In this document: positions 30,901 through 40,326 of the stretch, piece by piece | How positions within the stretch are numbered: position 1 is the stretch's first letter | Layout of the letters: every line of letters begins with the position of its first letter | Assembly: GCA_030849805.1 (NCBI GenBank) | Contig: JASANZ010002224.1 | Coordinates: forward strand, 16,349-80,348 | Length of the DNA stretch: 64,000 nucleotides | Direction of reading: 5' to 3' | Source: Sergeia podlipaevii | Lineage: Eukaryota > Euglenozoa > Kinetoplastea > Trypanosomatida > Trypanosomatidae | The notes under the pieces: model-generated | What the model was told of the DNA's origin: nothing | The model's input: only the letters and a program-made list of their open reading frames with translations | Database searches by the model: none | Translations under genes and position numbers: made by a program

Positions 30901-32247
30901 TCAGTACCTCCACGATACAGCGGAATCACGGCGACTCAGGCCTGTATTGGGCCTTTCACTCTGCTGGTAGTACTGCTGCTGGCCGCCGCAGAAGGAGCCA
31001 GTCAGCGGCTGGATGTTGTCCCCCTCGTCAGGGATGCTCACGGGCTGCGGCACGTCCACCGGGAGCATCGGCATCACGGAGGCAACGCTGCACGTGCGCG
31101 ACGGCCGCGGCATGATGGCGCGCGGCGCCGTGTCCTCGATGCCATACGGGTTCATCTCAAGCGCAGGGGCCGCGTCGTACCCAGGCAGCGCAACCGACAC
31201 AACGCTCGCCACGCGGTACATCTCAGTGGCGCCGCCGTTGTCATCCACGTCCACAACACGGTTACAGCTGCCGCCGCGTGGACCGGCAGCGGCGAAGCGC
31301 TTCGCCTCCTCAATGCGGGCCCTGTAGTACCCGTCCTTACAAGCGAACACAATGAGCAGCACCAGCAGCACCACCACCAGTACAGCAGCAACGATAATCG
31401 GGGCAGCCAGCGGTACGTTGAATGTTGCACCCACGACCTCACTACTCAGGTTCTTAGATACCACATCGCGCGCAGACGCAATCATCTCTGCCGCCTGCTT
31501 CCTCAGGTTCCCATCAGGGGAGGTGGCAACATTCATCTCACGCATGCTGTAGGCACCCTGCGCATTATTCACGTACGCCCACTCGCCATGAAAATCAATG
31601 GCAAGCCCCCGACCTGAAAAAAATGAAGGGGATATGTCTTTGCACCCGCCAGCAGCAATCGTGTCAGCGGTGAAGTTGGTGAAGAAGCCGTTGACTGTCT
31701 GCGTGCCGTCCCAGAAAACCGTCTCGGGACGCACCTGACTGGACGGGAGGTGGGGGCCCTGCGTGTCCGTCACCCAGTAGTTCACGCAGCACAGGGGGTG
31801 CCGGTTGGGAGGGCACTCCCCCACGGTCGACACGCGCAGGTACGCCTTCAAACAATAGTAGGCGTTGATGCCTTGGGTGTTGCCTGCGAATGCCTCATAA
31901 GCATATGGGATGTAATCACGGTTACCGTAAGCGTACGATTGTAGCGCATTGACCACACTCTGCTGCATCTCAGGGGTGTATATACTGACATCCGTGCTGG
32001 TGTCGTAGCTAGGCCCAAAAGAATTCAGACTCCCTATCACATAACTGTAATAAGAGGGGTCGTATTGACGACGCACCATAAAGGCATACGTGCTTCCGCT
32101 GCGCTCCAAAAGTAGATCCATAGGGGCACCGTGCGCCATGTGCGTCGACATCTGCGTCACCACCAGCGTCAGCACCAGCAGCGGCAACACGAGGGGGTAG
32201 CGTGTGTGCAGGGCTCCTCCAGAGCTGCAAGGCGTGTGTGTGGGCAT
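30901..32247 (-). CDS. Type I membrane protein of unknown function
   Basis: 448 residues from the ATG at 32247-32245; the frame is open further upstream only through non-ATG codons. A signal peptide is likely at residues 1-40 (hydrophobic core YPLVLPLLVLTLVV). An ectodomain of about 235 residues follows, with five or more Cys (YYCLKAYL, GECPPNRHPLCC, GGCKDI) and N-x-S/T sites (NFT, NLS). One membrane span lies at about 277-302 (APIIVAAVLVVVLLVLLI), then a cytoplasmic tail of about 145 residues ending Gln/Ser-rich. Such a layout suits a surface or flagellar-pocket protein. It sits between the two carbonic anhydrase genes, and its 5' leader is duplicated downstream, which hints at a former tandem array. 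Family not recognised. Confidence 0.85.
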   Translation of the reverse strand: MPTHTPCSSGGALHTRYPLVLPLLVLTLVVTQMSTHMAHGAPMDLLLERSGSTYAFMVRRQYDPSYYSYVIGSLNSFGPSYDTSTDVSIYTPEMQQSVVNALQSYAYGNRDYIPYAYEAFAGNTQGINAYYCLKAYLRVSTVGECPPNRHPLCCVNYWVTDTQGPHLPSSQVRPETVFWDGTQTVNGFFTNFTADTIAAGGCKDISPSFFSGRGLAIDFHGEWAYVNNAQGAYSMREMNVATSPDGNLRKQAAEMIASARDVVSKNLSSEVVGATFNVPLAAPIIVAAVLVVVLLVLLIVFACKDGYYRARIEEAKRFAAAGPRGGSCNRVVDVDDNGGATEMYRVASVVSVALPGYDAAPALEMNPYGIEDTAPRAIMPRPSRTCSVASVMPMLPVDVPQPVSIPDEGDNIQPLTGSFCGGQQQYYQQSERPNTGLSRRDSAVSWRY

Positions 32248-32433
32248 CGCAGCAAGGTGGCTCCCGTGAACTCCTGTATGTGTTGAATGTACGCAACTGC
32301 GTGAACTGAATGCAGTACGCAGTGGGAAACTTGAAGACCCGTTGAAGACAGAAAGGAAAAGCCTATGAACAACTGTGAGCGTTAATGACCTCTGTGTGGG
32401 CACATGCAAAACAAAAACATCATATCAAGAGAA
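32235..32433 (-). repeat. 5' leader copy belonging to the type I membrane protein gene
   Basis: Partner of 29815-30013 (199 bases, one visible difference). It contains the candidate acceptor AG at 32392-32393 after TTTTTGTTTTGCATGTGCCCACACAG, the whole 5' leader of about 145 nt and the first 13 coding bases. Confidence 0.9.
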
Positions 32434-33277
32434 ATATGAAAATGCATCATAAAATAATAGATATTTTGATGTGATGAGTTGTGGAAGGATGCGTTGAATT
32501 TGAAGATTTCCTACGCATTTATTCCAATGTAATATGATGATAGGCCGAGTAAGTGTTGTGTGTTCTATTGAGAAGTATAGAGATATCAGATGTGTGCGGC
32601 TCTTGTTATGCCCTGCTTTTCCCTCCCTCAAGTCTGCTTGTGTGTTGCATTATCTTTTACAACATGAGCAATATATATTATAAAAAAAACGCACGACGCG
32701 CTTGAAAAACGCTTTTTGTCATAGAGACATATATACATTAGGGGCTGCCATTAGCATCAGGTTTTAGTGTAGTTGTCTTATATTAGTTTTTTCTCAACAA
32801 TTGGCATGTACCCCTCTTCCTTACATAATAGAAGAGGGGGGGGGCCTCTCAAAAGAAAAAAAAATTGATAGTAATCAATATTGCTCCACTGCTCTAATCC
32901 CCCGACCCCTACACGCACCGCGCTCTAGCAGTGCAACTTTTGAGCTTGCTTTTTCTCTTTTTTCGTGTGTGTGTGTTGAAGGAGAGAAATTCCTATTTTC
33001 CGCTTCGTGATATTGCTACTTTTTTTTTTTTAAGCCTACAAAGCGTCTCCATTCCATCATTTATCTTCTTGCTCTCGGCACAGCGCACACAGACATACAC
33101 ACCTTCTCACTGCCACCACCACCACCACCACGCAATAGGTATATCGTAAAGTAGAAAGAAGGAAAGAAGATAATAAAAAGAAAGGATAAGGCAGCTAATT
33201 GCATATTATTATTATTATTATCTTCGTCGTCGCCGTCGATGTTGCTTCTTTTTTTTGTTGATTGTTGTTTTGATCCG
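32434..33277. other. AT-rich spacer between the membrane protein and carbonic anhydrase B genes
   Basis: No gene seen. Contains T and A tracts and a CCACCA run near 33113-33130. Expected to be the 3' UTR of carbonic anhydrase B. Confidence 0.65.
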
Positions 33278-34996
33278 CTATGATATCTGAGAATGGCGCA
33301 CAAACACAGCCTCGAGCGCGTCAGAGATCTCTTTTTTCACATCAGAAAAGCGAGTAAGCGTCAAGAGTGGGCGGAGCATACCGTCATCTAAGCTGTATAC
33401 CCACCCATGAACCTCCAGCTCCTCGGGGAACGCGCCAGAGGAGGCGGGTGGGGACGAAGACAAGGATGATGAGTAACCATTCTTTGCCAATAGTTGAGCC
33501 GCGGCTGTGTGAGGCCGCACGTGCACATGACGCCAAGAGCTGCTGCTGCTATTGCGGCAAGAGCCGCCGTCGTGATTCATCAAGGCGTTCTGCGCAATCC
33601 ACATGCGCTGCACAATGCGACAATTCGCGACGTGTGAGAGCTGCTCCAGTACGTTCAGCTCACACAGTACATTTAGATGATTTTGAGGCGGCACATCCTG
33701 CAGCACGCGTGGCCACCACTTGTTCTTGATCTCGGTTACCTGCATGATCCAGTGATCGGTGAGCCCAAGCGTTGTCCCCTGCATCGCCGCCGTGACGCCT
33801 CCGCACTTGTAGTGTCCGGCTATGATCACATGCTGGACCTTCAGCGAGTCCACGGCAAACTGTAAGGCAGAAAGGCAGTTTAAGTCAGAGAGAGCAAATA
33901 TGTTGGCAATGTTACGGTGCACAAAGACATCCCCAGGATGAAGGCCAATGATCTCGTTCGCAGGCACACGGCTGTCGCTGCACCCGATCCATAAGTACTC
34001 AGGCTTCTGCTCCTTGGCGAGTTCGGTGAAGTAACGGGGATTAAAGTGGGTCACCTCTGCAGCCCATTGCTTGTTGTAGTCTAGCAATGCCTGTACACCA
34101 CGTCTGCCTGGCTCAAGACGCACCGAGTAGGACGACGAAGTCGTAGATGAAGGGAGCGCATCCACGCTTGACGAAGAAGTAGCCGCCATGGACATCGAAG
34201 CACCAACAGCGGTTTCAGGCGGTGGCGGGGCCGTAATGCGCTGGATCGAGCGCAACGCGTTTTGAGCAAGAAAGCGTTGCATCTCAGCTTCTGCGCCTTG
34301 CTTTGTTTTCAATTGATGATATACAGACAATGAGGATGAAGAAGAAGAGGGGCATAACGACTGCGCTCCACAACCACTACCACTAGTGCTGGGAGATGCT
34401 CCTTTATCCTCCCTTCCTAGAGCCCGTGTGGTGGGAGCAACAGAGGTGTCTCGGTGGGGTTTGATCTGCATTGCAGCTGCTTCCTCGTTAAGGATTCGCC
34501 CAAACTCAGTACGACCGTTGGTGGTCTCCCCCTCCCCCTCCCCTGCGTTTTCATGTGCGTGTGAGTCCCAGTGGTTCTGGTGCCCATCCTCGGCGCAGCA
34601 AGTAGGAGGAGAAGAAGAAGAAGAAGAAACGGAAGTAAACCTCCCTGTGACAGCTATCGGAACACACCCATCTTCTTGTTGACTCGCAGTCTTTTCAACG
34701 TCCGTAAAGCGACTCACAAGCGCGCCATGGCCAGTTTTCATGTCCATAGACGCGAGTGTATCATTCCTGGTGGTGGTGGTAGTGCTGGTGCTACTGCTGC
34801 TGCCTGTGCCATCAGTGGTAGTACCGCTGTTACTGTATAGTCCAGAACAAAAGCGTGCGCTTGTCAAGATCGTAGCGGGAGTAACAGCAGCAGCAGCAAT
34901 AGTGGCGACCGTAGTCACCGTCATCGTCGTCGGTAGTGGCAACAGTGAGCTTCGGCCGAGGGGGCAGCAGAGGCTGCGGCGTACCAGCACCCGTTG

Positions 34997-34999
<3 letters not shown>
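33278..34999 (-). CDS. Beta-carbonic anhydrase B
   Basis: 573 residues from the ATG at 34999-34997; the longer open frame upstream begins at a GTG and reads through a (CA) repeat, so it is not used. Zinc ligands are C340 (GCSDSR), H396 and C399 (GHYKCGG), with dyad D342-R344, all intact. The domain covers about 299-570. A Ser-rich insert at about 478-525 precedes EVHGWVYSLDDG and is longer than in paralogue A. The roughly 295-residue N-terminal extension is Ser/Thr-rich. Its first 50 residues (MQRVLVRRSLCCPLGRSSLL onward) are basic and hydroxylated without acids, consistent with mitochondrial import. Function: reversible CO2 hydration. Confidence 0.95.

Positions 35000-35042
<43 letters not shown>
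34999..35042. repeat. (TG)22 microsatellite touching the start codon of carbonic anhydrase B
   Basis: On the minus strand the (CA) run ends in CACATG, so its last bases form part of the initiator ATG. The 5' leader next to the start is therefore length-variable by nature. Confidence 0.95.
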
Positions 35043-35043
<1 letters not shown>

Positions 35044-35697
35044 CTCTTCCTTTTGATGTTATTTGTAAAATGTTTTCGTTTTGATTATAGCAATAGTAGT
35101 GCCCTAATATATATATATATATAGAAAAAGCATATAAGAAAAATACCTTTTGAGTAGAAGTAACTTCAAGGAAAAAAGAAAAAAACACGGTATTGTATAT
35201 ATATGGTAGGTTGTGAAGGTACCTCTACCGATCGATTCCAAAAAAAAAAAAATTAGAAGTAAAAATTGGACTTTGCGAAAAAACAAGTTGCAGCTTTTGT
35301 TGCTGATGCTTGTTGCGGTTTGTTGCAATCCGCGATAAACAAATATGTTTTTTTAAAATAGAAGCGATATGAACGGAAACACACACTCACTCACTCACTC
35401 ACAAAAGAAAATCAGGGAGAATATGTATTGCGCGTGTATAGAGAATATATATATATATATGAGCTAAAACGACTAGCTATTAGTCCGGATAATAAATAAA
35501 TAAAAAATGTATGGGGAAAAAAAAGGGAGAAGAAAAAATGAAAGAATCTCACAAAACAAAAAAAAAGTAGAACACGTATGTATATACTGTCTGTCACTAT
35601 TATAATTAGTAGTTGTAGTAGTAGTAGTATTGAGCATTACACCATCCACGTATTGCCTAAACACCTCCCTCTCTTCCTCTTTCTTCCTTTCTTATCC
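35043..35697. other. AT-rich intergenic spacer
   Basis: No gene seen. Contains an (AT) run at about 35106-35121 and 35445-35460 and ACTC repeats at 35386-35402. Holds the 3' UTR of the half-PHD protein gene. Confidence 0.65.
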
Positions 35698-38600
35698 TCA
35701 GTCCTCGTCTGCATCTGACTCCCCGCTTGAGGCAAACTCGTAGCGCACCGGAGCAAGCGCTCCACGCTGTAGTCGACACACGTGGCACAGAAAGCAGCTC
35801 TGCGCCGCATCACGCTGTGTTGGGGCTACACACGCCTGATGAAACAGCGAAAAGCACCGAGCACACTCCAGTACACCGTCTTCCTCGCGTACATGGGGGA
35901 TGACGGGAATATAGTCCAGAAGCGCGCGCAGTCGCTGCTGCTCTTGGTGCACTCGCGCTCTCATAGATGAAGAATCAATCTTGTGTAATATGTCAGTGGA
36001 TGCTTGAGTACGACCCCAACTGAAATCCCCCAAATGTGGCACAGCAGCAGCAGCAGCAGTGCCTTCGTTCCTCATGTGCCTCCATAGTTCTGCCACGGCA
36101 CTCTCTCTACCACACTGCTGATGTGGCGACTCATAAAGCAATGCTGCACATCGATCCATGTCACACTTCTCGAGCACCACCTGAGACACCAATTGGTCAA
36201 GAGTCAACTTCCCAATCGCTGAATCCTTCCCACATGCTCTGCTGCTTGATGTACTGCTGGCAGCGCAAATGATGGGTAGCCACACAAGTTGCAGCATATG
36301 ATCTTCTTCTGATATCGCCGTCTCACGGCTGCTACAAGGACCGCCACTGCGGGCTCCCGTCGTGTTGTTGTTGCTGTTGCCGCTGCTGCTGCTGCTGTGA
36401 CGGCGATGAAGCTCACAGAAAGACGACGAAGCCAAATGGCTGCTAACGGCACTGAGTCTGCGAGAAAGTATTTCTATTATGACCTCTCGTGCTCTGTCGT
36501 GCGTCTCTGGAGCAGCAGCAGCAGCAGCGGCAGAAAGATCGGAGTTTGCAGGAGGAGGAGGAGGAGGAGGAGTAGAAGAGCAAGGAGCTAGAGGGCCGCT
36601 GAGTCCGAGTCCTTGTCTGTAAGTCTCTCCATCTTCCCCCGCATCCCCCGCAGCCTCCTCTCTCGTACTACGACGGCTGTGGTTCTCGATAGGAGACGCA
36701 CGCACAAGCGCATCGAGAGCTTGATCAAAGCTGACGGCTGTGGTAAAGCTGCTCCATGCTTGTAGCAGCTTGCTGTCCTCGTCCTCTTCCTCCTCACCGT
36801 CTTCCTCTCCGCTACCTGCCTGCGCTGAGTGACAGCCATTGACACTTTTACCAGCAGTATCAGCAGCAGTAGCACCAACTTCACCTTTAGTAGTCACTCG
36901 ACGCCGGCAAGACTGGTTTCTATCTGTATGATCGTCTTCATCCACCTTCTCTTCTTCTTCCTCTTCCGTCCTCCTTCCCCTCTCCCTTCCCCTCTTCATC
37001 CACTGCCGCTGCTGCTGCGCCAAGTCGCGCACAAGGGGTTTCATTTGAGCTTGTAGCACCTGTCTATCGCCCCGCAAGCTTCCCCAGAAGAGTGTTGGCT
37101 GAGGCCTCCGCAACGTATCGCACACAGGACAGCACGGCGGAGATGAAGAGGAAAAAAGCGCACGTGCCTCCTTCACAACGCGGATGCAGAAGGCGACAGT
37201 GGACTGTATGAATCGTCGTCTCCTGAGCTCTTCATGGGTGCCGTCGTTGGAATCTGGTAAGTCTAAATGAAAGTCTATATGAGCACCGCTGCTGCCACCA
37301 CTGTGTCTCACAGCAGCAACAGCAGCATCTGCAAGCATCTCGAGAGGGAGCACGGACTCCGTGTACACGCCGAGCCACATGGCACAGATAAGAAGTCGCA
37401 ACCAAAGAAACTCACTGCTCACTAGCCGAGGTGGACGGGGCAGCAGGGATCCTGAACGCAAGCGAGTAGGAAATAGCATGTGAGACTCAGTAGAAACAAA
37501 CTCATAGCCAATAGGCGGTGGTGGTGGCGGCAGCGAAGAGACCGTCGAGACGGATGTTGCAGGCAAAAAATAAAATTGGGGTTCAAGAAACTGCATGCGA
37601 CACAGACGAGTATACCCACTCCCAAGCTGATTATATAAAGCTTGAGTAAACAGAAGATACTGCTGCTGTTGTTGCCTCTGTGCCAGGCAAGTCTCCTCCT
37701 TCTTCTCCTCTCTATCAAGCGGTTGCTGAAGGCCTTCGTGAGCTATCAAGTGCCCGCCCTCAAAGGAAGCAGAGAAAGCGTTCGCAGGACCGCTATGATT
37801 GAGGTCTGTGTGCGCGGCAAGTGCGTTGGCTTGATATAGCAAAGGACATCGCACACAGGCACCTACGCGCTGCCAGTGAAGAAGGCGTTGAGTGTGAGCC
37901 GCCTCAGCCGCAAGCGTTACCAAATTGAGACCATTGGCAGTGTGAAAGAGAGATTCAGAAGGACACCAGGCATCACCCAGAGCGCTAGCAGCAGCAGCAG
38001 CAGCAGCGGAGGCGGTGCCGTGCCCCTCATTGTTTGCGACGGGAGCAGCAGTGGCACGTGCCATCCACTTCATCCAAATCGTAGCATCATCATCCTCTTC
38101 ACCGTTGGCATCCTCATCGTCTTCAGCGGCGCCACTACCACCACCACCACCACTACCACCAGCTGCGCCACTACCGCTGCCTCCGCTGCCACGGTCCCCC
38201 GTCATGCTGCCAGACATCCCAGCAGTTCGTCTGCATAGATCAGCGCGGTACAAGCCCAAGCTTGCCAATGCCTCTCCAGACATGGTAGCAGCAGACCTAT
38301 GGCGACCGCCGCCTCCTCCGCGATGCTTTCCCGCACTTGTGCTAGAGCTACCCTGACGGCTACGCTTTGTGGCTCCCCCTCGTCTCCCCCCGCTTTTTCG
38401 CAAGGCTCCCTCCTCAGCCTTCGTCGCGATGAGCATGCTAGTGAACAGCTGCGGGAATTTAGATCTCTCCACGTCTGTGGTGATGGCGAAGAAGAAGCGT
38501 GCTGCAATCATCTCGGCATGAGTGTCGTCTATACTCCCAGACGTAGGCGGTGGCGTCGTGGCCGCTACTCCCGCAGAAGTGAGGGTTGTGGCCGACGTAG

Positions 38601-39159
38601 TCGTCGCTGCAACCACAGCGGAAGTAGAGCCAGGAAGAGCAGTGGCTAATGCGGGCAACAAGCGAGCGCTACGAGCTGCAAACTTGGTGACGTCTACAAT
38701 CTTCAGGAGCACGGGCTTGGGACTTCCCAGTCGGAGTGCGGGCCGTCTTGCCAGCAACACGTTCGCCCTCCGCACCAGCGCTGCCCACACCGCTGGCTCC
38801 CGGGCCATGAGTACAGCACAAACACAATACGCAGCCTCTTCCATTCCCAAGCCACCCTGAGTAATGACGATGGGCACCTGCTGGCTGCTGTGACTGTGAC
38901 ACAGACGATACAATGTCATTGACTGTTGCGCAATCTGACGCGCAAGAGCGAGCTCCTGTGGTGTCGCATACGCAGCAGAAGTGTCTGAGGTGGATGAGCC
39001 CTGTGCGGAGCCAACCAGCGATGAAGAAGACGAAAGCCCCTTGGACCCTGTTGCCGCTGCTGTCGCCGCTGCTGCAGTGGAAGATTTAAGAGAGTTAAAC
39101 GGGGCAAGGATGTGCTCTGCAACCGCGACACACATCTGCTGGATGGCACGATCCTCCAT
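35698..39159 (-). CDS. Large low-complexity protein with C-terminal half PHD-like zinc finger
   Basis: 1153 residues from the ATG at 39159. The C-terminus carries ECARCFSLFHQACV and then CFLCHVC, matching the C-x2-C-x4-H-x2-C and C-x2-C portions of a PHD finger. The first Cys pair of a full PHD is not seen, as the 40 residues upstream contain no Cys. An ordered N-terminal region (about 60-210, PIVITQGGLGMEEAAYCVCA) and a mid region around ICAMWLGVYTESVLPLEMLA are separated by Ser, Gly, Asp/Glu and Arg runs. The architecture suggests a nuclear or chromatin-linked protein, but no family is recognised. Start is well supported by the acceptor AG 10 bases upstream. Confidence 0.85.
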   Translation of the reverse strand: MEDRAIQQMCVAVAEHILAPFNSLKSSTAAAATAAATGSKGLSSSSSLVGSAQGSSTSDTSAAYATPQELALARQIAQQSMTLYRLCHSHSSQQVPIVITQGGLGMEEAAYCVCAVLMAREPAVWAALVRRANVLLARRPALRLGSPKPVLLKIVDVTKFAARSARLLPALATALPGSTSAVVAATTTSATTLTSAGVAATTPPPTSGSIDDTHAEMIAARFFFAITTDVERSKFPQLFTSMLIATKAEEGALRKSGGRRGGATKRSRQGSSSTSAGKHRGGGGGRHRSAATMSGEALASLGLYRADLCRRTAGMSGSMTGDRGSGGSGSGAAGGSGGGGGSGAAEDDEDANGEEDDDATIWMKWMARATAAPVANNEGHGTASAAAAAAASALGDAWCPSESLFHTANGLNLVTLAAEAAHTQRLLHWQRVGACVRCPLLYQANALAAHTDLNHSGPANAFSASFEGGHLIAHEGLQQPLDREEKKEETCLAQRQQQQQYLLFTQALYNQLGSGYTRLCRMQFLEPQFYFLPATSVSTVSSLPPPPPPIGYEFVSTESHMLFPTRLRSGSLLPRPPRLVSSEFLWLRLLICAMWLGVYTESVLPLEMLADAAVAAVRHSGGSSGAHIDFHLDLPDSNDGTHEELRRRRFIQSTVAFCIRVVKEARALFSSSSPPCCPVCDTLRRPQPTLFWGSLRGDRQVLQAQMKPLVRDLAQQQRQWMKRGRERGRRTEEEEEEKVDEDDHTDRNQSCRRRVTTKGEVGATAADTAGKSVNGCHSAQAGSGEEDGEEEEDEDSKLLQAWSSFTTAVSFDQALDALVRASPIENHSRRSTREEAAGDAGEDGETYRQGLGLSGPLAPCSSTPPPPPPPANSDLSAAAAAAAPETHDRAREVIIEILSRRLSAVSSHLASSSFCELHRRHSSSSSGNSNNNTTGARSGGPCSSRETAISEEDHMLQLVWLPIICAASSTSSSRACGKDSAIGKLTLDQLVSQVVLEKCDMDRCAALLYESPHQQCGRESAVAELWRHMRNEGTAAAAAVPHLGDFSWGRTQASTDILHKIDSSSMRARVHQEQQRLRALLDYIPVIPHVREEDGVLECARCFSLFHQACVAPTQRDAAQSCFLCHVCRLQRGALAPVRYEFASSGESDADED

Positions 39160-39168
39160 TGAAGCAAA

Positions 39169-39170
39169 CT
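39169..39170 (-). promoter_or_regulatory. Spliced-leader acceptor AG of the half-PHD protein gene
   Basis: Minus strand TTCCTTCTTTCTTTGTTTGTTTGTTAG ends here; the leader would be only about 9-10 nt before the ATG. Strong pyrimidine tract at 39171-39196. Confidence 0.65.
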
Positions 39171-39196
39171 AACAAACAAACAAAGAAAGAAGGAAG

Positions 39197-40326
39197 TAAT
39201 AATAATAAAAGTGCAAAATAGACACAGCAAAATTACAGAGAAACAAAAAAAGAAATTGCGCGTTGCCAAAAGGTAAAGTTAAAAACTATATATATTCAAA
39301 AAAAAAAAAGATCTATCTTCCTTTCTTAAAAAGGGGAAAAAATATGATCAGGTCAAAGCGGATTCTATTGCTGTTACTACAGCTGTTGCTGCGTGCATGT
39401 ATGATGTATCAAAAGAAAAAAAATAGATATCTGAATCGCGTAAAGACTTTTTAAAAAAAAAGTAAATACACTTTTCAAAAAAAAAAAAAGACTTCTTATT
39501 TTGTCGATTGATTCCCTGTAGCGTCCTCTTTATAAGAAAAAGAGAAAAGGGCAGTTGAATTGTGCGTGTTTATGCACACCAGGAGTAAGAAAGGAGATAT
39601 AAACTAAAAGCAAGAGAGAGAGAGAAAGAGGAAGAGGAAAGTACATGGCGAAGCTAACGAAAAAAAAAAAGATTCAATATGGCATATAGTCGCTTTCAGA
39701 GAATGCAGCGCTAGCTCGTATTCAGTTTTTCTTGTTGCTGTTTTAAGAAAGCTTTGCGTGTTGTTGTTGGTGGTGGTGATGTTTTGCACTTATTCAGTGT
39801 GTCATCATTTCGTTCCGTTTTCCTTTCCCTTCTCCTTCCCTTCGTCCGTATATTCTCGATGGCTCGCTCGGTCTAGCTACACAGAAGCTAGCACCAGAAA
39901 AAAAAAAAAAAAGCGTGCGTGATGTAGAAACATGGGAGAAGAGAAAAGAAGAAGATAAAAAGAAAGTAGGACACTAATATTGCGCAATCTACCAATGAAG
40001 TTTTCTTGAAGAAAGAAAGTAAAAAAAAAAATCAGAGTGCTCTAGTGTATGTATAAAAACATATATGTGTGTGTGCTAGCCAAAAGCAAAACAAAACAAA
40101 AAAGGAAACAAGAGGAAGGAAAAGCGCATATTCGCTCTTTTTTTTTCTTCTTCTCTGCGTCTGTCTCATCTCTCAGTTTGAACAACCTGTTTCTATCGAC
40201 CTATCAGTCCTCTCTGTGCTAGAGTGCGTGGAGGGTGTCTGCATGCGCATGCGAGTAGCCTTGTACATTGTGCGTATGTATGTGACCTCCTCCTTCATGA
40301 TGTCCCTCCCTCCTCCCCCCCCTCTC
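39197..40326. other. AT-rich intergenic spacer
   Basis: No gene seen in about 1.1 kb; A/T homopolymers and AG-rich tracts. Holds the 3' UTR of the pseudokinase-like gene. Confidence 0.65.

Noticed and set aside
32248..32409. 54-codon extension of the type I membrane protein from a TTG
   Set aside because: Lies in the 5' leader and starts upstream of the likely acceptor AG; the signal peptide begins correctly at the ATG at 32247.
34740..35188. N-terminal extension of carbonic anhydrase B from a GTG at 35188
   Set aside because: Begins at a non-ATG codon and translates AT-rich leader and a Thr-His dinucleotide repeat; the first ATG in frame with presequence-like residues is at 34999.
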